This document shows, piece after piece, positions 10,303 through 19,486 of a stretch of DNA of 64,000 nt (its first letter is position 1; every line of letters begins with the position of its first letter). Below the pieces are notes generated by a model. It did not search any database. It saw nothing but the letters and a program-made list of their open reading frames with translations, and was not told where the DNA came from. The translations under genes were made by a program, and so were the position numbers. This DNA is from an uncultured Persicobacter sp. (GTDB lineage Bacteria; Bacteroidota; Bacteroidia; Cytophagales; Cyclobacteriaceae), in NCBI GenBank assembly GCA_947498325.1, contig CANMKE010000021.1:1-64000 (forward strand), read 5' to 3'.

Positions 10303-10842
10303 ATGAAAGGCATCATTTTCACCGAATTTTTAGAATTGGTTGAGGACAAATTTGGGTTTAGTGTTGTAGATAAGATCATCGAGCAAAGTGAACTACCCTC
10401 CGAAGGTATTTATACTGCCGTTGGGACTTATAATTATAAAGAGATGGTCTCGCTGGTAATGAACCTCCAAAAGCAAACCGACATTCCCGCAATAACACTC
10501 ATGGAAGTTTTTGGAGAGCACCTGTTCAGTCGATTGGCCAAACTATACCCCGTCTTTTTAAATGGAGTGGAAGACCCCATTAAATTTCTGATGAGCCTGG
10601 AGGATTATATCCATGTAGAGGTAAAAAAACTCTATCCAGAGGCAGAGCTCCCCTCCTTCGATACTGAGCTTCAGAAGCCCGACCAGTTAAAAATGACTTA
10701 CCACTCCGTCCGATGCCTGTATCCTGTCGCTGAGGGATTGATTAAAGGCTGTTTCAAACATTTTGAATCTGAGGTACAAATCACTAAAAATATGATTACG
10801 GAAAGTGGCAATAAAGTAGAGTTCATAATTAACAAACTATGA
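10303..10842 (+). CDS. H-NOX heme nitric-oxide sensor
   Basis: This 179-residue soluble protein is a haem-based NO (or O2) sensor of the HNOB/H-NOX family. The start MKGIIFTEFLELVEDKFG and the whole fold pattern fit. The proximal haem ligand is His104 in EDYIHVEVKKLYP, and the haem-propionate clamp YxSxR is intact as Y133-H-S135-V-R137. A distal-pocket tyrosine cannot be judged without alignment, so NO selectivity is an inference. Its stop overlaps the start of the next gene by 4 bp (ATGA), so it is translationally coupled to a hybrid histidine kinase, the usual partner of bacterial H-NOX. Confidence 0.95.
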   Translation: MKGIIFTEFLELVEDKFGFSVVDKIIEQSELPSEGIYTAVGTYNYKEMVSLVMNLQKQTDIPAITLMEVFGEHLFSRLAKLYPVFLNGVEDPIKFLMSLEDYIHVEVKKLYPEAELPSFDTELQKPDQLKMTYHSVRCLYPVAEGLIKGCFKHFESEVQITKNMITESGNKVEFIINKL

Positions 10843-12164
10843 TGGAAAAGGAATTGGCGGCTTTAAAAAGAGCCATTCAGCGGGAGCGACAAGCAAGAAA
10901 GAATTCTGAAGCATTATTGGAGGAAAAATCCCTTGAACTATACCATGCCAATCTGAGATTGACAAACCAAAACAATGTCTTAGAAGAAGAAGTCAGCAGA
11001 CGCACCAAGCAACTTGTAGAGGAAAAAGAACGCGCCGAAGAAGCCTCAAAGGCAAAGGCACAGTTCCTTTCTGTTATGTCGCATGAGATCCGTACCCCAC
11101 TCAATGCCGTAATTGGTATGTCTCATTTATTATTGGACAATGAACCCCGTGAGGATCAGCTGGATTTGATGGAATCATTAGAATTTTCTGCAAAACACCT
11201 GCATAACCTGATCAATGATATTTTGGATTTCAGTAAAATCGAAGCTCAAAAACTTGAAATAGAGGAGATTAATACTGACCTCGGATACATTTGCCGCCAA
11301 CTTTCCAAAACGCTAAAATTCAGGGCTGAGCAAAAAAACATCCTATTCAAACTTGATGACCCTGAGGTCATCCCTACGGTGCTTACCGATCCCACACGTA
11401 TAGCGCAGGTCATTACCAACCTTGCGGGAAACGCCATAAAATTTACTGAAAAAGGGGAGGTTGGCATCCGTATGAAATCCCTCGAAAAGAAGGCGAAGGA
11501 AATCCTTGTTCAAATCACTATTTATGACACTGGAATTGGTATTCCTGAAAATAAAATCGACACCATTTTTGAGTCTTTCAGTCAGGCGGATCTAAACACC
11601 ACCCGAAAATTTGGAGGAACAGGACTTGGACTGACCATCACCAAAAATATTGTCCAAAAGATGGGCGGACATATTAAAGTCACAAGCCAATTAGGGAAAG
11701 GCAGCCAATTTAATGTCATTATTCCATTCAAAATATCGCAAGATCATACATCAAGCAATGCTTATGCGGAAAACAAAATCCCTACAGGCAAAACCATTCT
11801 ACTGGCAGAAGACAATGCCATGAATGTAAAAGTGGCCAACGGGTTTCTCAAGAAATTGGGGATTAATATGGTGCATGCAGAGAATGGTAAAAAAGCCTAT
11901 ATGATGATTGTCGAGCAAGGGATTAATGCCGATTTGATTCTTATGGATTTGGAAATGCCTGAATGGGATGGCTACCAGGCCACCGAACAAATTCGTCACC
12001 ATTTCCCTGAATTACCCATCATTGCCCTGACCGCAAATGCCACTGTGGAAATAAAAAAACGCGCGCTTTCTGTAGGGATGAATGACTATTTAACAAAGCC
12101 CTTTGACCCAGGGACTTTTACAGCGACACTCAAAAGACACCTCGCCCCGAAGGTCTTACAGTAA
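10839..12164 (+). CDS. H-NOX-associated hybrid histidine kinase
   Basis: This 441-residue soluble hybrid sensor kinase has an N-terminal coiled coil (residues about 1-75) with no transmembrane segment or PAS domain. A dimerisation/phosphoacceptor domain follows (SHEIRTPLNAVIG, His82), then a HATPase domain with NLAGNAIKFTEKG, DTGIGIPENKID and GGTGLGLTI boxes. A C-terminal receiver carries the phospho-Asp near residue 370 (LILMDLEMPEWDG) and a lysine in YLTKPFD. The lack of its own sensory domain and the 4-bp overlap with the H-NOX gene indicate that H-NOX is its sensor. No downstream HPt or output regulator lies next to it. Confidence 0.94.
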   Translation: MMEKELAALKRAIQRERQARKNSEALLEEKSLELYHANLRLTNQNNVLEEEVSRRTKQLVEEKERAEEASKAKAQFLSVMSHEIRTPLNAVIGMSHLLLDNEPREDQLDLMESLEFSAKHLHNLINDILDFSKIEAQKLEIEEINTDLGYICRQLSKTLKFRAEQKNILFKLDDPEVIPTVLTDPTRIAQVITNLAGNAIKFTEKGEVGIRMKSLEKKAKEILVQITIYDTGIGIPENKIDTIFESFSQADLNTTRKFGGTGLGLTITKNIVQKMGGHIKVTSQLGKGSQFNVIIPFKISQDHTSSNAYAENKIPTGKTILLAEDNAMNVKVANGFLKKLGINMVHAENGKKAYMMIVEQGINADLILMDLEMPEWDGYQATEQIRHHFPELPIIALTANATVEIKKRALSVGMNDYLTKPFDPGTFTATLKRHLAPKVLQ

Positions 12165-12255
12165 ATTACATAGGATAATTTGAATGTTCATTTATAAAAC
12201 GATAGGTTGAACATTACATAACATCACCCTAAAATAGCATAGCGTTGAAAAAAGC

Positions 12256-14148
12256 ATGACAATAAAGCAACATGCAAATTTCAATCGTTCTACTTATTTA
12301 ATCCAATTAGTTTTCAGGAGTTACCTGTTCTGGATGCTCATATTTGCAGGACAACGCGCCCTGTTTCTACTCTTTAATCAGCATCAGTTAACAGCCGTTC
12401 CTGTTCAAGACATTATTCTTAGCTTTTTATATGCCTGGAAGCTCGATACTTCCACCGCTTGCTATCTATTGGTGCTCCCAGCGCTGATCGCTTTTGCCGC
12501 ACAATACTTAACGTCAGGTCCTTGGCTGAAAATCTCCATTCGATATTATACCCTATTCTTTCTCACCTTTCTGAGCTTCTTGATCAGTGCCGAACTGAAC
12601 GTATTTGAAGTATGGCAAACCAAGCTCAGTTACAGCGTTATGCGATATGTGCAAGAGCCTGAATTGGTGATGGATGTAACTTCCAATTGGATCATCCTGC
12701 GGACAATCTTCCTTTCAGCCTTACAAATTGGCTTCGGCTATTTGCTTTACCTTGTTGTGGTAGAGAAGCATTTATCAGTGATCCGTCAGCACAAAATCAC
12801 TGCCATTCCACAGTTTTTAGTCATTGGGATTGCCATTGCCTGGGGAATTCGTGGGGGCCTTTTTCAAATGACCCCAATTACACAAAGTGTCGTGTACTTT
12901 TCAAAACATCCTTTTATCAACACCGCAACGGTCAACAGTCATTGGAATCTTATCCAAAGTATTGAAAATAATGCCCGAAATGGCAATGGGAAAGCATTTG
13001 AATTTATGCCCCACCAGCAAGCCGAGGCGATTATCAATCCGTTGCTTCAACCCAAAAAGGATACGACAACAAAAATTATTCAGGTTGAAAAACCCAATGT
13101 AATGATCTTCCTACTCGAAGGCTACACTTCTGACCTGATCGAAAGTTTGGGAGGCTATGCTGGAGCTACACCATTTATGGAGGAACTCATAGACGAAGGA
13201 TATACCTTTACCAATTGCCTATCCTCTGCAGTAAGGACGGAGCAGGGCATTTCGGCGGTACTGAGTGGCTACCCCGCTCAACCACGGACAGCCATTATTG
13301 GGCAAATTGCCAAACATCAAAACCTGCCAAGTATTACAGAAGAATTTCAACAGGCTGGTTATTGGACCTCCTTTCACTACGGTGGCGAACTCAGCTACAT
13401 CAACATTAAAGCGTGGATGTATTCTAAAAAATTGGACCTCATCATTGATGATGAACATTGGGCTGACCACCAAAACAAGGGTGGGTTAGGCTTCCATGAA
13501 GAGTATGTTTTACCTCAACTACTGAAAGATCTCAATCAGGCACCGAAGCCATTTTGCTCGGCCATGCTCACGGTCAGTACCCACGATCCTTTCGATAATC
13601 CGAAAATTAAAACCTTTAAAGTGGGCAGGGTCATGAATCAACTACTTGACGCCGCCTATTATACCGATGCACAATTCAAAGCCTTTTTTCAGGCCGCAAA
13701 AAAACAGGAATGGTACAAGAATACTTTATTCGTTTTCGTTGCTGACCATGCCCGTGTCTCCCCTCGCGAATGGCCACGGGATTCCTACGATTCAAGGTTA
13801 ATTCCCATTATTCTTTATGGCGATGTACTGAAAAAAGAATATCAGGGAGTGAAAGACGACCGACTCGTTTCTCAGATTGACATCACTAAATCCTTATTGC
13901 ATCAGGTGTCGCTACCAAGTGACCGTTACCCGTGGAGTAAAGATATGTTTAACCCAACCATGAAGGAGTACGCATATTCTTCCTCCTTTGAAAATATCAT
14001 TTGGTCAGAGGCCCCAGACAAATACCTCGTCTATGACATCAATGAAAACAAACCTGTTGAGCATTTAAGCAAGGGGTATTCTGCCAAAGACCAAGAAATA
14101 GTCAAAGCATATTCACAGTTATTAATGCAAGATTATAACCGCAGATAA
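12256..14148 (+). CDS. LTA synthase-like membrane sulfatase/phosphotransferase
   Basis: This 630-residue inner-membrane protein has about five N-terminal transmembrane segments (residues about 20-220) and a large extracytoplasmic alkaline-phosphatase/sulfatase fold. Active-site landmarks are MIFLLEGYTSD (metal Glu), SSAVRTEQGISAV (nucleophile Thr), VSTHDPF (His) and FVFVADHAR (Asp, His). The family covers lipoteichoic-acid synthases, phosphoglycerol transferases and phosphoethanolamine transferases. A Gram-negative bacterium has no LTA, so decoration of a membrane glycan or lipid by phosphoglycerol or phosphoethanolamine is the likely role. It follows the H-NOX operon by 91 bp. Confidence 0.88.
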   Translation: MTIKQHANFNRSTYLIQLVFRSYLFWMLIFAGQRALFLLFNQHQLTAVPVQDIILSFLYAWKLDTSTACYLLVLPALIAFAAQYLTSGPWLKISIRYYTLFFLTFLSFLISAELNVFEVWQTKLSYSVMRYVQEPELVMDVTSNWIILRTIFLSALQIGFGYLLYLVVVEKHLSVIRQHKITAIPQFLVIGIAIAWGIRGGLFQMTPITQSVVYFSKHPFINTATVNSHWNLIQSIENNARNGNGKAFEFMPHQQAEAIINPLLQPKKDTTTKIIQVEKPNVMIFLLEGYTSDLIESLGGYAGATPFMEELIDEGYTFTNCLSSAVRTEQGISAVLSGYPAQPRTAIIGQIAKHQNLPSITEEFQQAGYWTSFHYGGELSYINIKAWMYSKKLDLIIDDEHWADHQNKGGLGFHEEYVLPQLLKDLNQAPKPFCSAMLTVSTHDPFDNPKIKTFKVGRVMNQLLDAAYYTDAQFKAFFQAAKKQEWYKNTLFVFVADHARVSPREWPRDSYDSRLIPIILYGDVLKKEYQGVKDDRLVSQIDITKSLLHQVSLPSDRYPWSKDMFNPTMKEYAYSSSFENIIWSEAPDKYLVYDINENKPVEHLSKGYSAKDQEIVKAYSQLLMQDYNRR

Positions 14149-14199
14149 TTCACTTGAGTGTCAAATAACGTATCTTGCGCAGCATAAAAATTGACACTT

Positions 14200-15105
14200 A
14201 TGAGATTTCTCGCCATAGACTTTGAAACCGCTAACAGTAGCCGAAATAGTGCTTGCTCCGTTGGGGTAGCATTATTTGAAGAAGGCAAACTGATTCAGAG
14301 TGGGCATTATTATATCAAGCCTGAACCCAATTACTTTGCCCCAATAAACATTGGTGTTCATGGCATTTATCCTGAAATGGTAGAGCACGCCCTGGATTTC
14401 AAAAGTATTTGGGAAGAAATTATGGTGGATTACGCCGCAGAAATTATGGTTTGCCATAATGCAGGCTTTGATATGAGCGTTATTCGTTCTTCCTTCGATG
14501 CCCTTGGCCTACCTTATCCACAGGTAAATTACGCCTGTACCCTTCAGTTGGCAAAAAAACTGCACCCTCAATTACCCCATCATAAATTGAACCTGCTTTG
14601 CCAGTGTTATGATATCCCATTGAATCACCACAATGCAGAAAGTGACGCCGTCGCCTGTGGGTTATTGATGACCCATTTTATGCATCACTTTAGCACCCAA
14701 AGTCCTGAATACCTATATTTGCAATTAGATGGTAGTATGGGCACCTTACATTCCAATGCTTACGAAAGGCCATACATTGGATATGCGCCTCAGATTCCTT
14801 TACATTATCAATCGCCTGCAGAAAAAAAAGCCAAAGAGGAAAGTCCGCTTTCGGGCAAACGGGTAGCCTTCACGGGCAGTCTGAATAATTTCAGCCGTTC
14901 GGAAGCCCAAAAACTGACGGAACAAGTAGGCGGAATTGCTTTTCCTGCCAATGTAAGCCGTTATACACATTACCTTGTTTCCAACAATCCACAGAGCCGA
15001 AGTACCAAAATCCAAAAAGCCCAACAGTTACAAAGTCAGTGTCATCCTATTCAAATAATTGATGAGGAAACTTTTACTCAATATGTGCTGGAGGAATGCG
15101 ATTAG
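14200..15105 (+). CDS. DnaQ-type 3'-5' exonuclease with C-terminal BRCT domain
   Basis: I chose the ATG at 14200 over an upstream TTG, because MRFLAIDFETAN is the normal start of this family (301 residues). The exonuclease domain (about 1-170) has ExoI DFETAN, ExoII CHNAGFDMSVI and ExoIII HNAESDAVACG with the DEDDh residues in place. The C-terminal 80 residues (PLSGKRVAFTGSL to the end) are a BRCT domain. DnaQ-BRCT proteins act in DNA repair and 3'-end trimming as stand-alone exonucleases rather than as polymerase III epsilon. The 3' end overlaps the convergent glpD by 32 bp. Confidence 0.9.
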   Translation: MRFLAIDFETANSSRNSACSVGVALFEEGKLIQSGHYYIKPEPNYFAPINIGVHGIYPEMVEHALDFKSIWEEIMVDYAAEIMVCHNAGFDMSVIRSSFDALGLPYPQVNYACTLQLAKKLHPQLPHHKLNLLCQCYDIPLNHHNAESDAVACGLLMTHFMHHFSTQSPEYLYLQLDGSMGTLHSNAYERPYIGYAPQIPLHYQSPAEKKAKEESPLSGKRVAFTGSLNNFSRSEAQKLTEQVGGIAFPANVSRYTHYLVSNNPQSRSTKIQKAQQLQSQCHPIQIIDEETFTQYVLEECD

Positions 15106-16654
15106 GAAGATAGGTTTTTGCCAGTGCGAAGAAATCTGACATTTCTTGATCGAGCCAGGCGGCGTCCTTCTCCAGCAATTGCTGAAGGATCAGCCCAACC
15201 TCCCCTGCAATGCGCAGGGCTTCCTGGGCATCGAGAAACAGTGCTCTTGAACGACGGGCAAGGACATCTTCTATTTTTCGGGCTTTTTCGTGTTTTACAG
15301 CCCAATAAACCTGCCCTTCACTTAAATTCAATGAGGCGGAAATGACCCTCCCATAGTTTCCTTTTTCCAAAGCAGCCAATTCGGGCGCCGCAGCACCATA
15401 GTGCAGAAGATGCGTCGGAATATCATCATTGCCTGTTCCACTGAAGAGGGGGAGCTGTGCCGTTACACATGGCTGAACAGGTAAATTGAAATGTTGAATC
15501 ACCCGATCAAGGGTATCTTCAGCCATCTTTCGATATGTCGTCCATTTGCCTCCTGTAACTGTAACCAGCGAAGCTTCATTGATATCAATAAAATGACGAC
15601 GGGAAACATCCTTGGTCGCTGCCTTTTTACCCTTGGTGGATACCAGTGGACGCAATCCCGCAAATATGCTTCTGATATCCGCCCGACGAACTTTTCGGGT
15701 AATAAATGCATTCAGGGTGTCCAAGATAAAATCAACCTCATGATCGAAGGCCGTGGGATCTATTGAAGGAGATTTAATGGGCGTATCAGTAGTGCCAACC
15801 AACACTTTTCCGTGCCACGGAATAGCAAATAACACGCGACCATCCTGCGTTTTTGGAATGAGTAATGCCTGATCTGAGGGTAGAAATTCCCGATCAATCA
15901 CAAAGTGAACGCCTTGACTGCTCTGTATTTGGAATTTTGTGGCAGGAGAAGACAAGGCATGAATTCGCTCAGAAAATACCCCCGTGGCGTTAATAACAAC
16001 CTTGGCATTTAGGGCAAACTCCTCTTGACTTTCACGATCACAAGCCATCAGGCCTGCCACTTTATCCTGATCATTTTTTATAAAACCAGTCACCTGGCAG
16101 TAATTGAGGCAAACCCCGTGATATTGTTCTATCTTTTGGACCAATGTGGTCGCCAGACGGGCGTCATCAAATTGAGCGTCAAAATACTGAATACCACCAT
16201 TCAGCCTCTTTTTGTTTAAAGTTGGCTGTGCATACAACACCTCATTTACGGAAAGCCATTGCGAACTCCCCAGGCTCATGGTTCCTGAAAGCCAGTCATA
16301 AAACTTCATGCCCATCAAATAGTAACCACTTGAAAAGTAATTATAAGTCGGAATGATGAAAGAAAGTTTTTTTACCAAATGGGGTGCATTCTTCAGCAAT
16401 AGTCCACGCTCCAGCAGTGCTTCATGAACTAACGAAATATCACCATTTGCCAAGTAGCGTACACCTCCGTGAATCAGTTTGGTGCTTTTGCTCGATGTTC
16501 CTTTGGCAAAATCAGCTTGCTCAAGCAGCAGTGTTTTGAAGCCTCGGGTAGCGGCGTCGAGGGCACAACCCAAGCCCGTGGCACCACCTCCAATAACGAC
16601 TATATCCCAGTCTTTTTGTTGTATAACCTCATGAAGTTGCCTTGCTCTATCCAT
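15074..16654 (-). CDS. glpD: Glycerol-3-phosphate dehydrogenase (FAD-dependent)
   Basis: This 526-residue membrane-associated flavoprotein oxidises sn-glycerol 3-phosphate to dihydroxyacetone phosphate and passes electrons to quinone. The FAD-binding motif IVVIGGGATGLGCALDAA is near the N-terminus, followed by the GlpD signature GTSSKSTKLIHGGVRYL. The catalytic region FAIPWHGKVLVGTTDTP, a GGKWTTYR motif and a C-terminal helical domain are also present. An in-frame TTG lies 21 bp upstream, but the ATG at 16654 is the better start. It is convergent with and overlaps the DnaQ-BRCT gene by 32 bp, with no terminator between. No glpF or glpK is adjacent. Confidence 0.94.
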   Translation of the reverse strand: MDRARQLHEVIQQKDWDIVVIGGGATGLGCALDAATRGFKTLLLEQADFAKGTSSKSTKLIHGGVRYLANGDISLVHEALLERGLLLKNAPHLVKKLSFIIPTYNYFSSGYYLMGMKFYDWLSGTMSLGSSQWLSVNEVLYAQPTLNKKRLNGGIQYFDAQFDDARLATTLVQKIEQYHGVCLNYCQVTGFIKNDQDKVAGLMACDRESQEEFALNAKVVINATGVFSERIHALSSPATKFQIQSSQGVHFVIDREFLPSDQALLIPKTQDGRVLFAIPWHGKVLVGTTDTPIKSPSIDPTAFDHEVDFILDTLNAFITRKVRRADIRSIFAGLRPLVSTKGKKAATKDVSRRHFIDINEASLVTVTGGKWTTYRKMAEDTLDRVIQHFNLPVQPCVTAQLPLFSGTGNDDIPTHLLHYGAAAPELAALEKGNYGRVISASLNLSEGQVYWAVKHEKARKIEDVLARRSRALFLDAQEALRIAGEVGLILQQLLEKDAAWLDQEMSDFFALAKTYLPNRIPPAHIE

Positions 16655-16737
16655 CTCAAAATAAAACCGCAACAATCAATACTTGTTATATGATAATGCC
16701 CAACGACTAAAAAAATAGTTTAATGAAAACAATAATC

Positions 16738-17454
16738 TTAAAAGCGGGAGCGTACCACAAACTGATAAACATTTTCATAGAGACGGTAAGAGTACTTTAG
16801 ATTATCCTCCAATATATAAGTGAAATCTATTTGCCAGTGTGCTCCAATAACGTAACCTGTGCCAAAGGAAAAACGGTTCGTTTCGAAGCCTGTATGCTCC
16901 TGCCGATTAAATACTTTCCCTGAAAATATTTCGTTGGCCACCATCACAAAAACTTTTTTGCCTTTCTGAAAATTAAACCACGGAAGCTCATAATTAAAGC
17001 CTGCCAAATACCGAACACGAGCACCTGTATCGTTGCTCGCATCGCTTCTCCAAAAATACCTTTCTTCAAAACGCAAACGATAAGAAACCTTTAAACCACT
17101 TAATCCGAGCGGATGCTTTCCTGTTAAGTCCTGATTGAGCCTAATCTCATTCACCCACTCGAATTGATCTCGGATAGATTCTACAGGTTGTTTCCAGTCC
17201 TTCCAGAATCCGCCACCAACACCTACCGTTAAGGATTTACTATTAAAAAGCGGGGTAACAGCCTTGGTCCGAATCTGAAAACGCTTTTGATGTTTGTCAA
17301 AATAATTGACATAAGCATAATCCGTATTGAAGGATAACCTCGGACTCACCGTATGCCGATCAAAGTGACGTAACCATATTCTACTGGTCTGCGCACTTGC
17401 AGTAACAGAAAAAAATAAAAACAATGAGGTATATAAAAATAGCTGAATTCTCAT
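16738..17454 (-). CDS. DUF2490 outer-membrane beta-barrel protein
   Basis: This 238-residue secreted protein has a signal peptide cleaved near SASAQ (about residue 22). The rest alternates short polar and aromatic strands (EWVNEIRLNQDL, YRLRFEERYFW, VRYLAGFNYELP) and ends in VVRSRF with a terminal Phe, as in outer-membrane barrels. The spacing and the final FTYILEDNLKYSYRLYENV block match DUF2490, a Bacteroidota family of unknown function. It starts 85 bp after the uspA stop and could share its transcript. Confidence 0.75.
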   Translation of the reverse strand: MRIQLFLYTSLFLFFSVTASAQTSRIWLRHFDRHTVSPRLSFNTDYAYVNYFDKHQKRFQIRTKAVTPLFNSKSLTVGVGGGFWKDWKQPVESIRDQFEWVNEIRLNQDLTGKHPLGLSGLKVSYRLRFEERYFWRSDASNDTGARVRYLAGFNYELPWFNFQKGKKVFVMVANEIFSGKVFNRQEHTGFETNRFSFGTGYVIGAHWQIDFTYILEDNLKYSYRLYENVYQFVVRSRF

Positions 17455-17538
17455 ACACTAAAAATCGCAATATAAATTAACAATTACGAATGATTTTTAA
17501 GTAAATTTATTCTAAATTATTAGACTGTCCGAAAGTGA

Positions 17539-18447
17539 TTAAATTTTAGAAATCATATCCAAAAAATCAAAAGTTTCATTCTTATCTTTAACAACAAATA
17601 TCAGCTTATTGGGCACTTCTTCAATCAGTTGCTTTACTTTTGTCCCCATCAGGAGGCGGGTGAGTTTTGTCCGTGCTTGTGAACCAATCACCACAGCAGT
17701 ATTGCTCGTTTTATTGATAAATTCCGCTAAGCTTCCCGCAAGCGTATCATATCTATCGAGGTATAAATGATGAAGCTCATTCACCTCATCTGTCCACTCA
17801 TGCTCGGCCAAAAATTCATCAATATTCTTTCGTTCATTTTCTTCCATGATCGATTTGAATTCTTCGGGAGATTTCCCTGAAAATGAATAACCCTGCGGAA
17901 GAGAATAGGCATTTACCAAATCAATTTTAGCTTGCATTCGGGCTTTCATTCTTTTGGCAAATTCAAATGCCAACACGGACTCTTCACCACCGTCAATTGG
18001 CAGCAATACAGTATCGAATTTTAACGCTTCTTCATTTTTGGGGATAAAAGCCACAGAGCAAGGTGCCAGATTTAAAATACCATAAAGATTGGTGTCTGTA
18101 AACTTTTCCTTTCGCCCGAACATTAAAAGGTCGGCCTGCTTTACCTTTTGCCATTTGAGCACTTCTGTACCCAAATTTCCTTCTTTGACCATATAATCTA
18201 CTTTCGTAGAATCACCATCAAAATAATGACTCACCTCCTCCATCATCAAGGATTTAAGTTGCTCATCCAAGGGTTGTGGCTCCCCCTGTTTTGACTTATA
18301 ATGCGGATGATCAAGATCTCTGATCACATGCATGAGATAGATTTTCTCAAAATTTAACAGGCGATCATAATGATGTACAGCCTTCAGGACATACTGATCC
18401 GTGGCTGAAAAATCAAGTCCTACAATTACTCTTTTGATTTGCTCCAT
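17539..18447 (-). CDS. Tandem universal stress protein (UspA family)
   Basis: This 302-residue cytoplasmic protein has two Usp domains (about 1-145 and 146-285). The first begins KRVIVGLDFSATDQYVLKAV and the second DTVLLPIDGGEESVLAFEFA. The C-terminal domain carries an ATP-binding-type loop, VVIGSQARTKLTRLLMGTKVKQLI. Such double-domain Usp proteins are stress- and starvation-associated nucleotide binders; no specific target can be named. It lies 57 bp downstream of the Sel1-repeat gene. Confidence 0.9.
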   Translation of the reverse strand: MEQIKRVIVGLDFSATDQYVLKAVHHYDRLLNFEKIYLMHVIRDLDHPHYKSKQGEPQPLDEQLKSLMMEEVSHYFDGDSTKVDYMVKEGNLGTEVLKWQKVKQADLLMFGRKEKFTDTNLYGILNLAPCSVAFIPKNEEALKFDTVLLPIDGGEESVLAFEFAKRMKARMQAKIDLVNAYSLPQGYSFSGKSPEEFKSIMEENERKNIDEFLAEHEWTDEVNELHHLYLDRYDTLAGSLAEFINKTSNTAVVIGSQARTKLTRLLMGTKVKQLIEEVPNKLIFVVKDKNETFDFLDMISKI

Positions 18448-18504
18448 AGTTATATAATTAAAAAATGCAGATTTAATTATATATACGTAAAATACAATTT
18501 AGCG

Positions 18505-19227
18505 TTAGGAACCCAAAGACACATTTTTAACATTAAGACTAAGTTCTTTGAGAACTTCAACAGCCGAAGCCTGCCCTGAATTTTTCGCTTGTTCATAAAA
18601 TATTACCGCTTGCTGAAGGTCCTTTTTTACACCATGCCCTGTCTGGTAAGCATGCCCAAGCATAAACTGTGCTTCCCCATTCCCCTGAAAAGCAGCTGTT
18701 TGCAGCCAGTAAATCGCTAAATCCATATCATGCTTCACCCAATCGGTATTTTCCATATAAAGTTTGGCCAATAACAATTGTGCTTCTGGGTGATTCTTTA
18801 TGGCTGCCTTTTTTAACAATTCAAGTGCTTTCAGCTGTTCCTCTTCATCTGTGATTTGCAACAGACTTCTACCGACTTCAAATTGTGCCTGAAGATCACC
18901 CGCAGCAGCAGCGGCTTTCCACCAGGTTTGCGCTACTGATTTATTGATCTGAATACCAATGCCATACTGGTACATTTTGGCCAATTGCTTCTGTGCGCCA
19001 ACATGCCCCTGATTGGCCGCCACCTCCAAATGCTCCATCACTTGCACTGCCTTGCCCTGCGAGCCGACGGTGGTATGCATTTGCTTCATGGCTTCTATAT
19101 AATGATTATTGGCTGACATCCCTAAATGTGGAATTTCAATTTTAAAGATGGCGCTGCTCACTAAAAAGCCCAAACCAACCAAAAGGAAGAGGCAATTGGC
19201 GTAAATGAATGATTTTTTAGAGTACAT
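18505..19227 (-). CDS. Membrane-anchored Sel1-repeat protein
   Basis: I chose the ATG at 19227 rather than a TTG one codon upstream, giving 240 residues. A single N-terminal hydrophobic segment (ANCLFLLVGLGFLVSSAIF) is a signal anchor or uncleaved signal. The rest is about four Sel1-like repeats, with units such as AQKQLAKMYQYGIGI, AQFEVGRSLL, AQLLLAKLYMEN and AQFMLGHAYQTGHGV followed by A..WW or A..YY blocks. These solenoids mediate protein-protein contacts in the periplasm. The function is unknown. Confidence 0.85.
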   Translation of the reverse strand: MYSKKSFIYANCLFLLVGLGFLVSSAIFKIEIPHLGMSANNHYIEAMKQMHTTVGSQGKAVQVMEHLEVAANQGHVGAQKQLAKMYQYGIGIQINKSVAQTWWKAAAAAGDLQAQFEVGRSLLQITDEEEQLKALELLKKAAIKNHPEAQLLLAKLYMENTDWVKHDMDLAIYWLQTAAFQGNGEAQFMLGHAYQTGHGVKKDLQQAVIFYEQAKNSGQASAVEVLKELSLNVKNVSLGS

Positions 19228-19486
19228 CAAGGTAGTTGTTTTAGCATATGTGGTAAATGGTCTACCTATTAAATGTAATATAGGCGTAATTTGTTAATGG
19301 AAATTCAATCTTTTATTTGTACGAGCTGATGTATGGATCAACCGATATAATTTGGGCCTAAAATGTAGATTTTCAACATTTTAAGAATATGACTTAAAGA
19401 AGTTGAATTAAAACTTTAGATAACAATAGCAAAATCACGACTTGGATAATTAATAATTTAATCATAAATCCAAAACGTTCAGATGC

